A stretch of 64,000 nt of DNA. Source: Eumeta japonica (lineage: Eukaryota > Arthropoda > Insecta > Lepidoptera > Psychidae). The stretch is from NCBI GenBank assembly GCA_005406025.1, contig BGZK01001552.1:1-64000 (forward strand). The letters run 5' to 3'. Within the stretch, counting starts at the first letter, position 1, and every line of letters begins with the position of its first letter. The translations under genes were made by a program, and so were the position numbers. Shown here one piece after another: positions 43,841-54,764 of the stretch. The notes beneath the pieces were generated by a model that was not told the origin of the DNA, ran no database searches, and saw nothing but the letters and a program-made list of their open reading frames with translations.

Positions 43841-44529
43841 TATAACGAACAGCCACGCTCTAAACATTTATTTGCTAATAAATATACTATTTTGTTATAT
43901 AGAACGGACACGAGTTAAGAATTATTTGTATTTTATCGTATTTTATGTGTGTTTATTAAATAATTTGAATAGTTGCATTTTAAGACCCGGATGGAGATTT
44001 GTTGTAAGAAATTGTATATTTTGTAATGTTTGCCTGTTTTCGTATAATTTGTCTTTAGCATTTTTATCTCGCTTGTTTTATTATGTTTTCTCGTATTATA
44101 TCATAAATACGAAATCACTGTGATGCGCATATGAGTTGTATATGAAATTATTGTGCCTTGGCGGAGGGACCAATTAGAGGCAGAGAACCGCGGTGGTCGT
44201 TATGGTACGACTGCGAATCGGTATACCGAGTGCATATGGCGGTCATGCGTGAAAAATGCAATCCTCTTCGATTTAAATATATGCAACTCATGTTTGCAGG
44301 TGAATGCGTCTGCACATATGAGTTACAGCGGAATTGGTGCATTCGTCGCCATTGTACTCCGACCGCCAAATATGACGCTCGGCTGTAATTTATCAAACGA
44401 TCACGTTTTTAGACGATCAAACTACTGAAAAAGTTTGACTGTCATAAAACGATGTTCATTATTTTGCCCACACACCACAAGAAATCCGAGGTGCGGGCTT
44501 ACGCGGCAATAGCTGAAATCACCGTAATG
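43841..44529 (+). mobile_element. Diverged solo LTR, same family as 38200-38841
   Basis: About 689 bp collinear with the LTR at 38200. The start TATAACGAACAGCC corresponds to TGTTACGGACAGCC. 'cgcatatgagttgtatatga', 'atatgcaactcatg' and the end 'gtgcgggcttacgcggcaat' are shared. Flanks ctatt and ttatt are a decayed 5-bp target duplication, and copy 1 (near 26760) is empty. Much older than the 38200 copy. The overlapping short frames at 44148-44428 on both strands are LTR sequence. Confidence 0.82.
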
Positions 44530-45408
44530 TTATTTCGTAAGCTTTAATAAACTATCTTTGCGCTTATTACTAGGTTTTATAGATCCGAGGAAGGCTGGGG
44601 AATAAACGCTCTCGAACTGGACACTCCCGCGTAAGAAGTCATCACTCGGCTGGTCGGTGTCCATGAACGCTCAAGTAGTGGTAGCCATAAGTGACCCAGA
44701 GTTGTTCGTCAATAATAATAATAAACGGTTGTGTCAAACTTTTATAACTCCACTGCTAAGTCTTAAATACCCTCCTATAATACTTTACTTTACATTTTCG
44801 ACCTTGGAGCTCAAGCGTCTCCACGTTGTTTCGGTGCGAGTTGATGACCGTTATCATCAATGTAACAACACAGAAGATGATGATTTAGTGTAGTTTTTAG
44901 ATGATATGGAAAATAATCTTAACATCAAGTTTTATTAAGAAACAAATAAGTAAATTAGAGTTATAGTTACGTTCGAGTCCTTTCTGTGCGCTATTTAAAC
45001 AACTCGTTGGTCGATTCGCCGATCTTAACATCTACCCTGTGCCTTACGGTTCAAAGGCAATGTTTTTAACTACTAACCTGACTCTGCACTACACTATGCC
45101 GCCGCCACACTTCACTGGGCAAACACTCGACATCTCAGCAGAGTGTATGCAGGGCGAATGAAAAACAACGTTTCGTGCTCGTCTGAGATAATAGTTTTCA
45201 GAAGCTGTGTCTCATGTGGTAAGTGTCTAGACGTTGTATCTTGAAGGGACATTTACACATAACTCTCATCAATTTGAATATAGGAACGAATTGTAGATCC
45301 TATAAAGAACTGAGTTTCTGACGCATTATTATGCGCCAGTGAGTTAACTGCATGATTTACTCTATTTATTTTGAAGACTATGAAGTATAGTAAGATAGTG
45401 GAGTAAAT

Positions 45409-45468
45409 ATTGAAAGTTCATATTTCACCTCAGACTTTATACCTATTTTACCTATTTTGTTTAATGTA
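45409..45468. other. 60-bp identical block upstream of CRAL-TRIO pseudogene 2
   Basis: Partner of 27745-27804, about 1.9 kb upstream of the dead exon 1 once the LTR insertion is included. Confidence 0.55.
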
Positions 45469-46224
45469 TGTTTGTAATTTAACTTGCAAAGTGATATTTT
45501 CTTACAACTATTTACAATCTCATTTACATTGGGTGTATAAGTAAAAAACATTATAAGTATTGCGTAATTCTGTATTATGAAAGGTGTACTGATAATCAAT
45601 ACTAATATCATAAATGCAGAAGTGACTTTGTCTACAGACAGAGACACTTCCATCTGTTTGTCTGTGGAAAGAGACACGTTTTCACGCTTAAACAGCTAAA
45701 CGAATATTGATGAATTTTTGTATAGAGATAGATTGTATCTTAGGGAAGGTCAGAATTATTTTCGTTTCGAATATAAAATTTATTGGGGATAAAATAGGAG
45801 AACTTCGATCATTTTACAAATTAAAAACATAAACTGCATTATTTAAACTTTGAATTAGAAAAAAATAAACATATATTTTTATTAATATTTCTCCGTTAGA
45901 AAGGTAACATGAGGGACGAGAATTTTGTGTGGGATTTAAACTAATGCATAAAACATTCATATAAGTATTTATACGAAGGAAAATTAATATTTACATTTTT
46001 GATGAGAATGCATACATTTTAGGTCGGGGAAAATTTTTTTACGTACTTTATCAGTAAAAGTTGCAGTAAAATCTCTTTCATTGTACTATCTTTATCTGAC
46101 TAGTTTTGATATCATTAAATAGATAAAATTTTAATACAAAAAAAATGAAAAGCAAAAACGGTGCCCCGTCATTTTTCTTTTCTTTTTCTGTCTACTAAAA
46201 TGAATGAATCTAACGTATAAATGA

Positions 46225-47011
46225 ATATAACGTATAACATAGAAAATAACATATAACATATTAGTACCTACGACATAGCTGAAGAATGGGACATTGGTTA
46301 CAAAACAGTTTTGGGTCATTTGAAAAAAAGCTGGATATACAAAAAATCTGAATACTTAGATTCCACACGAGCTCACTAATAGAAGTTAATCGAGTACTAT
46401 TTGCGATTCTCTATTTAAAGGCAATAAAACCGAACCGTTTTTGAAAAGACTGATCATGAAAAATGGATTACCTATGACAACAACGTGCGAAAAAGATCAT
46501 GGCCAAAAGGTGGGTAAGCGCCACAGACTACACCGAAATCCGGATTAACTCACAATAAGTTGATGATATGTGTATGGTAGGATTGAAGGGCTTTATTCAT
46601 TATAAACTTTTATCGCCAGATAAAATCATCAATTCGTATCTCTACTGCCAACAGTTAATGAGACTCAAGCAAAAAGTGGAAAAAAACCCTCGGAATCAAT
46701 CATCAAAAACAGTGTGGCTTATGACCATTGATAACGTCAGACCATACATATATTTAACCGCTCAGCAAATATTGAAAGAGTTTGGTCGGGAAGTGTTAAT
46801 GCATCCATCATATGGTCCTGACTTTGCCACCTTCAGATTTTTACCTAAGTTAATCGTTTCAGAATTCTTCAGGTAGTTTTAGGTTAACATCAAGAGAAGA
46901 CTTTCAAAATTACTTGTCGCATTCTTATAATAAGACGTCCCAAAATTAAGCAGCAATAGAATTATGTCACTACCTACAAAATGCTACCAAGTTGATGAAC
47001 AAAATGTCATA
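46225..47011 (+). mobile_element. Decayed mariner transposase
   Basis: In order: DIAEEWDIGYKTVLGHLKK (helix-turn-helix, 46270-46330), DHEKWITYDNNVRKRSW (46455-46505; family GDEKW, so the first catalytic aspartate is displaced to histidine), the open stretch 46568-46876 with DNVRP (second aspartate kept), and HPSYGPDFATFRF (third aspartate lost). The C-terminal IMSLPTKCYQVDEQN reads in another frame. Several frameshifts make it dead. It is absent from copy 1. Confidence 0.85.
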
Positions 47012-47490
47012 TTAGACGCTTGCCTGCAACATGCATTAACATGCAATCTGACCCTCGATTCGAATCACTGACGAATTCTAAAATGATTGAATATTGATTC
47101 CAGATTGAGATATCGAACACCTAGCAAGTTATTTATTATTATATTATCTAGTTATAAATTGTTTAGTTCTACGTACGTTTCATGCCAACAAGGCATCTTC
47201 AGGAAATTGCCGACAGTCACATCCACCAGGTGTGTCTTGTTGGCATGAAACGTACGTAGAACAAACAATTTAATAGTTGGCGGAATTAGATAATTATAAT
47301 AATAAATAACACTTGCTTGTGTTCGATATCTGTCAATCCTCTGGAATCAATATTCAATCATTTGGATAGAGATTCGTAGAGGAGAGGCAGATTCGAGGGT
47401 CAGCGGTGGGTTGCATGCTGCATGTTAATGCATGTTGCAGGCAAGCGTCTACTATGGATTTCCGCGAATTAACACCTCATACAATACAAT
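47012..47490. mobile_element. Head-to-head inverted pair of a short non-coding repeat
   Basis: The left copy (47012-47215) and right copy (47223-47490) are inverted relative to each other. Shared text includes 'gacgcttgcctgcaacatgc', 'attgaatattgattccaga', and 'gttctacgtacgtttcatgc' opposed by its complement at 47239-47266. Related single copies lie at 34535-34625, 52891-52985 and 62284-62582. Inserted at the end of the mariner remnant. Confidence 0.7.
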
Positions 47491-48312
47491 AAATACAAAA
47501 TGTCATATATATAGATACATATATTATAATTGAATGTAAATAAGATATCATAAAAATTATCTTGAATTTGTACATATAATACGAAAATACTTTTTCCAGG
47601 ACCTCATATTATAAAACTCAAAGTTTCTCATCCTTGTACGTCCTTTTGACGCAAGAACTACTTTAGAATTAATTGGTGTCATAGAAAAAACAGGCAAGTA
47701 AAATTATTGAATTACTTAAACATTTATATTTGCAACTTTAAAAGTCATGTTATGTACAATCAACTTTCATACTAAAATATAATATAAACAAAGTTAACGC
47801 TACTAGTTAACTGTTTGGACTAATTTCAAGTATCTTATTGAAATACAAAAATTTAAGAACGTTACCAAGGTGGTTGTTGATTACGCTTCTGGTAAATATT
47901 ATCATTATAAAAAACAATCAACTTACCTATTTATTAAGTTGATTCGGAACAATCACAAAAATGTATTACAGAAGAATATCAAATTTTGTCTCGAATACTT
48001 ATTTAAAATAAAAAAAAAAATAGTTTTACAGAAAGTTTTTTTTTTTAGTTTTATATTCAGAAGCACAACTTATTATAAAATTGTGGTATAATTTGAATAT
48101 GTTTTGTGAAACGCGAAACCAAAGGATCTGAAAAGAAAATAAAATTTTACATTTGAAACGCGAAAACAAACAAATCATTATCAAAAAGATGTTGCTCATC
48201 AATATGAAATGCATATTTCTTTTACAATTTAAAAAGATAAGTGACGCATGAATGAGTTAAAATCAAGCTGATGTTGAAACTTAAAATAGAAAAAAAAGTG
48301 TTTATTCATTTT

Positions 48313-49106
48313 GTTTAGAAACTTGAAAGAAATACAAACAAAATATCGGTATATCGAAATCTATAAAAGCATTAGTCTAACTATTGCGAGCAGTGATGGC
48401 ACAGTGCTTGATAGCGTTGCCTTTCAACCAGATGTACCAAGCTCGATTTCACTAGAAATGTGACTACACAGATGAATTAATCAATAAGTTTTGATATCAA
48501 AGTCAAAATCCCTCGCTTCATTCTCCAAAGACCACATTGAGCCGTTGTTCTCGGACTTCGCCTTTACATATGTGATAACAGTGGTTAGCAGCACCTGACC
48601 TGAATCGAGTCAGCATGCAAGGTATAACGGAAAATGCCTTCAACCTAAAATAAAATGGTTGTCGGAAGTCTCAGCATTGGACTGATTGACATCCTAGCGC
48701 AACACAGAACAACTTAGACACAATTTGTCGAATTAAACACTAAAACCCTTTCTTTGCTGTTCTCTCCAATGTCGACGTCACATCAAAGTTTTGAAATAAT
48801 ATACGAAAATTAGCCTGATATGAACTATTTTTTAAGCATAGAGACTACGATTTACCAGGATATATTCCTAAACGAAATAAGCCAAAGTGAAAAGCAGTAA
48901 TTCAAAAACCATGGTCACACGATGACCATCCTTTTGTAACATCTAATAAAGAGCGGTCCGTTTCTCTTCGCCCGACCGCCGGATACAATAGCATTTCAGA
49001 ACTTAAATCCGGTTTTCAGTAAGCCGCCCGATCCTTTTACCACCTCCAAAGTTCAGAGTCTACAGATGTCGTCGTTGACGCTACCGTGATGCTCTGCGTA
49101 ATTAAC
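48313..49106. repeat. Dispersed repeat, copy B (tRNA-headed SINE plus LTR-like tail)
   Basis: Collinear with 918-1700. The SINE head is at 48395-48480 ('gatggcacagtgcttgatag', with a B-box-like 'caagctcgatttc'). The tail from 48905 matches 32092-32300. Confidence 0.65.
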
Positions 49107-49137
49107 ACTGTAATTTAATCAAACACTATTTTGATGC

Positions 49138-49400
49138 ATGGCACTTTACCACGGCAATTTCATGCGCAATTTTCTGCCTTATACCACAGAGCTCTTAAAT
49201 GACACACTATCAGCGGTATTCCTAATGAAAATCGATAAGAGATCTTCAGGGAAAAAACGTAGTCCTTTTTACAAGACTAGCAACGTGCTGATGACTCCCA
49301 TTATGCCGCATGTGCCTATCGGCGGGGGTTATCATCTACCCTTAACAGCCGCCATGCTAGTTTGCCTCTTAAAAGTTTTATATAAAAACAGCTTAGACGA
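49138..49400. repeat. Lepidoptera-type dispersed repeat
   Basis: 'gactagcaacgtgctgatga ... ctatcggcgggggttatcat ... gctagtttgcctctta' is a fuller copy of the family seen at 4337 and 17310. The 89-codon frame across it is not a gene. Confidence 0.55.
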
Positions 49401-49543
49401 ACATTAAACGAGCAAGTGGACCATCTATTTTATTTATAATTTTTTGATTGAAATACGTATATGGAAGACGTCCCAGTTTTGACCATCCACTTCCCTCCCA
49501 TTGGAATAATATGAAACTTAATTAATGTTTAATCGATACACAA

Positions 49544-49860
49544 ATGCGAAACATCGCCGAGGGCCGGGCCGCCCGCGGGCCCGTGGCGTCGGGTTACAAC
49601 GGTCGCACTAATTGCTTAACCCTCCCGATACCTCGATACACCGCGATCTGCTCCTCCGCCCCGCTTATAAATACTGTACATTTAATTAATTCCCTTTCGT
49701 TCGGCCAAAATAACATGACCGTTAAAACTCGTTTAATTTCATCAAGTTTCCGTTCTGAGGGTGCTATTATTTTAGCGGCTGACGTATTGTTACGAATTTC
49801 GCTAATTGAGTGATCCAAAATTAACGCGTACTTGTAAATTTCACTAAATAACCACATCCC
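49544..49860. other. GC-rich patch with homeodomain-like TAAT motifs, unrecognised
   Basis: The first 60 bp are extremely GC-rich ('gggccgggccgcccgcgggc'), followed by AT-rich text with several TTAATTAA/TTTAATTT sites. Both strands are open by chance (49544-49813 plus, 49594-49857 minus). It could be a conserved enhancer or a repeat. No family is recognised. Confidence 0.35.
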
Positions 49861-51115
49861 GTGCAGCGGGCAAACGGGGAAACTATGAGATCTAGACCTA
49901 AATATGTACAGGAGTCAAGATAAAACATTTTATAAAATAAGCTTTTTAGAGTAACACCAGTCAGTTTTCATAAGTTTACAGAATTAAAGCGGCGTTGAAA
50001 GTGAAAAATGTGCAAAACGGCAGACTCAGCAAGCAATCCACAAAATTTATTTAGTATTTATTTATATATATATATTCGAGCATTTAACGCTCAAAAACGT
50101 ATTTATCAGTGTGTATTTGAATTTGAAGGGATAAAAATTGGAGTTATCTACTCGTATATTTATTTTTAATCAAAGACCTCAAAAATAAAAATGTTTATAT
50201 TTGGTTTTGAATCGAAGAGATCAATAAACTTATGGTTAATTATTCTTTTTGCACAAGTTTTAGTGCTAAATACAATATTTCTTTGATTCAAGTTTTTTTT
50301 TGGTTATGTAAAAAACAAATGATTTGGAAAAAAAGTAGATAATACATAGTTCTCTAGGAGAAAAAAATATTTTTTTTCTTTTTATAACAATAGGCAACAA
50401 AAAATGAACAAAAATGAAAGGGGAAAGGTATTTACATGTTTATTTTACATTTATTTGAACAATTGGTAAATATATGCTTCATTCAAATTATATTATAGAA
50501 TTACTTACCTTTTTGAACTAACATTACAATGCATCTTCTATATTTATTTAAAATTCAAGTTTTTTTTCACCAATTTGAATGAAAAAAGCACTTAATGATT
50601 TTTTAATATTTGAAAAATTGAAATTTATATTGGATTTGAACACTGAAATGAGTGACTAATAGAATCTACGCCCCATTTTCCTACCACTTTATCGTCTCTA
50701 AAGTCATACACTTGTATTCTTCAAACTCTCATTTGCAGTGGTTAACTGGTAACTGTTAAAGTTAAACATGACAAAATACGTTGTTTTAACATAATAGTTA
50801 ACTAAGATCATCTCAAAGATCACCTCAGTTTACTGTCATAGCATTTGTGATATTAAATTGAACGTGACAAATGTCAATGTCTCTACGATTACCGATATTT
50901 TCACCCGTTTACTTTTCAACTTTAAAAGTTAGCAATTAACTATTATAAATGATACTTTGAAACACACAGCTAAGATAGAGTCGACAAATCGTAAACGTCA
51001 TTGCAAATCAGTGACGCACAGCGCCACGCAACAACAAGATATAGAACAATATTAAAAATCGGTTATACATTTGAATTATACTTATCAATAATTTAATGAA
51101 AATGGAGGCTTTTTA
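49861..51115. other. No gene recognised
   Basis: AT-rich sequence with homopolymer runs and no supported exon or repeat family. Confidence 0.4.
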
Positions 51116-51390
51116 AGCGAGCGATGACCACCCAGTGCTTAAGAGCAGTGTTGCCTTTTCAATCAGGAGTTAAAAGTTTTTTGATCTTGACCACGTGCGA
51201 ATTGAGCAATGGATTTTAAAATTAAATCAAAGTAAATTAAATTAAACCCCTTCGTACATCGAAAAGCACGTTAAGCCATCGTTACTAGATGCTTGTATCA
51301 TATTGATGTAAACAGCAGTAAGCAGCCCCCGACACGCTCTAAGCTACTGTGAAGGATTTTCAACAGCCTATTGATTTGAAATGAAAGATT
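51116..51390. repeat. tRNA-headed SINE copy
   Basis: 'gcgatgaccacccagtgctt' and 'gcctttcaatcaggag'-like text matches the SINE heads at 1000 and 48395. The body 'aagcacgttaagccatcgtt' and 'cagcagtaagcagcccccga' is shared with lepidopteran tRNA-derived SINEs. It is not an intact tRNA gene: the acceptor stem and B box are broken. Confidence 0.6.
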
Positions 51391-54300
51391 GTAAGAGGAC
51401 ATATAATTATGAAATTTGGTTTAATGTCAATAACAACAAGTGGAATTACGTCCTATAAAGTCTTTTACGTCAACCTATAGTCCTATACACATCTATGAGG
51501 ATGTCAGATACTTCTGAAATGCAGCAAGTTTTCAATATTTGCTATCGGCTCGACCTTTTCTGTTCAGATCGGCTATACATGCGCCCCTTAGGGCCCTGTT
51601 ACTTTGGCACGTGACGCGTTTACACCGAGATATCTCCTAGGCTGTGGAGGTGTATATATTTGGGTTCTTTTCCCTCTGCTTTTCCATCTAACGAATTAGT
51701 TTCAATGTAAAGGTTTCAAATAAAAAAAAAGTGTATAGTTTTAAAAAGTGGAATTCTAAACGTAAGCGATGGGTTATGGAGTAAATAAAGACACTTGAAA
51801 AAAACGTATTATTTGTCGTAGACGTAATTATGTCTATTAAATGACAACACACAATTCTCAAGTGATAATGAGAGCTGACAAAAAGGAGCCTTTCCTTCGG
51901 TTCTGGAGAGGCATATTGTGATTGTGAGTTATGAAAACGAGCATGTGAACGGAACGCGGACGGGGATGCAACTTCAATGAATTATGTAGTACACAAATTT
52001 TGAAAAGGAACAATGTATTACCGTGTCGAATTTGATTGCGGTGAGTAAAGCTGATTATAAAAAGTTTGTGTCGTTGTGTTTAGTATTTGTATTCGAGACA
52101 CTTAAAGGACGTCAGTTCCGATTCGAGCTCAAAATTGAAACTATTTCTCTCACTATTAAGTCAATCATACTGCAAAATTTCAGTATGTATTCCATATTTG
52201 GGGTCCTAAATATAATTTAGCTTTCTGACCTGAAAATATTGCTTTATGTCAATAAATAAATTTTATAAATATGGTTCAGTGAAATATAGTTTCACCAAAA
52301 GACAATATAATCGTCTTGATATACTACAATATCCCGTATGACTTTACGTAAAGGATGTCCAAAGATAGGTCCGCTCTATGAAAAAATTCTTGAAAAAAGT
52401 TGTATTGACCGTTTTATTTACTCTGAATAATTTTCACGATTGCAATAGTGCAATCAAGTGCCTAAAGTAACTTACGATTATATTCCGAGATCGTCCTATA
52501 ATACACTCATCAAATATGCATTTTTTATTTCGTTAAAAATATTATTTCTTTACATAAAAATTCAATCTTAGTCTATGTGTTACTTAAAGCCTCGAATACC
52601 ACTAAATCGATTTCAAATAATCGATTCATTAATAGAAGGATTCAGGCAGTAATTTGATAAATTGTGTGAATATTAATGTTTTTTATTTATTTATAAAAAT
52701 AACAACTGAAGAGCTTGTTGAAGTTTCAACGAATCATATTATAAGGTTAACAAACTGAAAGATTTCATTGCGGATTGAAATAATAGAATGAAATGAAAGA
52801 AATAATAATTTCATCATGCAATCATCACTCAATAGCTTGTCTCCACATATGAAGATAAACATTCATCACGTGTATATATCAGTGAAAGGTCAGACAATGA
52901 CATCCACTAGCATTACAGGAATATTAAAATCACTAACAGATGCGCTTTCGACCACCATTCATGACACATGCAATGTGCATTATGTCAAAAGATGACAAGT
53001 TCACCAGCAGTTACACACAGCCTACTGATAAATATACTTGATAATTGTCACAAAATAACCATCACAAAACAATTACCCAAACTGTCATAGGCAAATGCTC
53101 AACAAGATCGATTTCTAAATATCAATTTAATCATTAAGCATATTATGGCCTGTTCAATGAGTAAAGAGACAAATTTTAATTTTACATTTAATAATGAAAA
53201 AAAAAAATAGCACTAATTTGGTGACTTATATGAACTAAGTTATTTTAATTTTGCTCCAGAAACTCTTCTGTAACAAATTTTCAAAAGATTTGAGATGAGA
53301 ATAGATTAAGAAAAGATTTTTGTTTGTAATACATTAGAAAAATTATATGGATGAAATGTTATTTCACTCGCGACTTGGATTTTAATTGTTAACGAGCTAT
53401 TATTGAGGTGTGGATAGTGAGATAATTGAGCTCGAACTGTAAAGTGAAGTGAATGCAATTTTTAGTACTCATATTGGAAGTATAAATTATGTTTTATTAT
53501 TGATAAGTCACTAAAATCCGTGTCGTGTCGATGTCGTTGGGCAAAAGGGCGCCCCAGGTAGTGCGCTGACTCGGGCATAAGTTAATTGACTTTGCAAAAC
53601 AATATGAAATCGAAATTTACACCACGAAACGTGGATCCTTAAACATCTCATAACGAAAATTTCAGATTCTTGAGCTACTTTTTACTATTCTGATGTAGCA
53701 ATTTTTAAAACAAATTATAAATTTGGCTTGTTCGATGCCTTCTCGTATACTTTTCACCCGACTACGCGACCCAAAGGAGGATAATATTTTTATCAGTCTA
53801 CATATGTATCTGTGTATGTTTCTTTCTTTGCGACAATCTAGAGATCACACGCGTGGACTGATTTCCGTGATTACATAATTTGATTTACATCACTTGATTT
53901 GTCTTAATCTTGAGAGTGTTATTGAAGACATGATAGTAATGGAATTCAATAAGATAATAAAACCAGACGTTCTATTTATTTAATATTGCTTGGAGTAGTT
54001 TTATCAGTTCTCTGACCAGAAAATTGTTTGAATTTTGTATCTCCCGTATTTGAGGATTGAGAAATGAGTCGAATAGCTAACGAAAACAGAATGTTATAGT
54101 GAAATGTTACATTTTCAAACGTCACTGAAAATTATATTGCTTTTAGGATTGCTGCGATATTTATAAAACGGTCTTGAAACGCCAGTAATAAGAAAACTTA
54201 AAGCTTATTATCTTTTTAAACGTATTAAATTTTGACAGTTTTAGGTGAATTATATTTGTTTGTTGCTACATACTAAAATAAAATAAAATTGGTTGACGAT

Positions 54301-54764
54301 GAAGTTCTGATATAGTAGTGAAATGGATTCTGTTATACAAAAAGAAATACTAAAATATGTTTCGAGTTCATAGGAACGTAGTGTAAGTCATTCCTTCACA
54401 AGTTTGTGATGTTGGACATAATATATGTACACAAGATACATAAAGACTCCGTTACCTAGAACTCCTGAAGATCTATAAGATTTCATTAATAGCACAGATA
54501 GTAACTACATATCCTTGACATGAATGTTCTAATGATTTTTTTATCTGGTTTTCTCAGACAGATTCATTTCAACCAAAAAAAAATGCCTCAGGAGCATTAT
54601 CTAACACATACCTACGTAAGAGAAAAGTGATAATAGTGATGTGTCATCAGGGATAGATTTTCCAAGGCCTACCCTATAGACTTATCTGTGCTAGATACAA
54701 GTGATTTTCTTATTTACTATCATATATATTACATTGAAATAATTTTTTTTTTTTTATGTCAGTT
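51391..54764. other. No gene recognised; minor repeats
   Basis: Mostly AT-rich unique sequence. 52891-52985 matches the short repeat at 62497-62580. 53745-53900 carries a 'ttttcacccgactacgcgac ... catatgtatctgtgtatgtt' LINE-tail-like motif. No exon could be supported. Confidence 0.4.

Larger units (their letters stand above)
33548..47950. repeat. Segmental duplication, copy 2
   Basis: Direct copy of 9340-28660, starting right after a gypsy integrase remnant and ending just before a dispersed repeat. It has been shortened by two large deletions and lengthened by several transposon insertions that copy 1 lacks. Confidence 0.85.

Noticed and set aside
44148..44428. Three overlapping open frames on both strands
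   Set aside because: They lie wholly inside the older solo LTR and have no coding motifs.
45378..45677. Minus frame of 99 codons with hydrophobic stretches
   Set aside because: Lies in LINE-tail-like sequence shared with 27700-28000, where the same frame is broken.
48395..48480. tRNA gene
   Set aside because: The head has tRNA-like A and B boxes but no matching acceptor stem, and it belongs to a SINE present in three copies.
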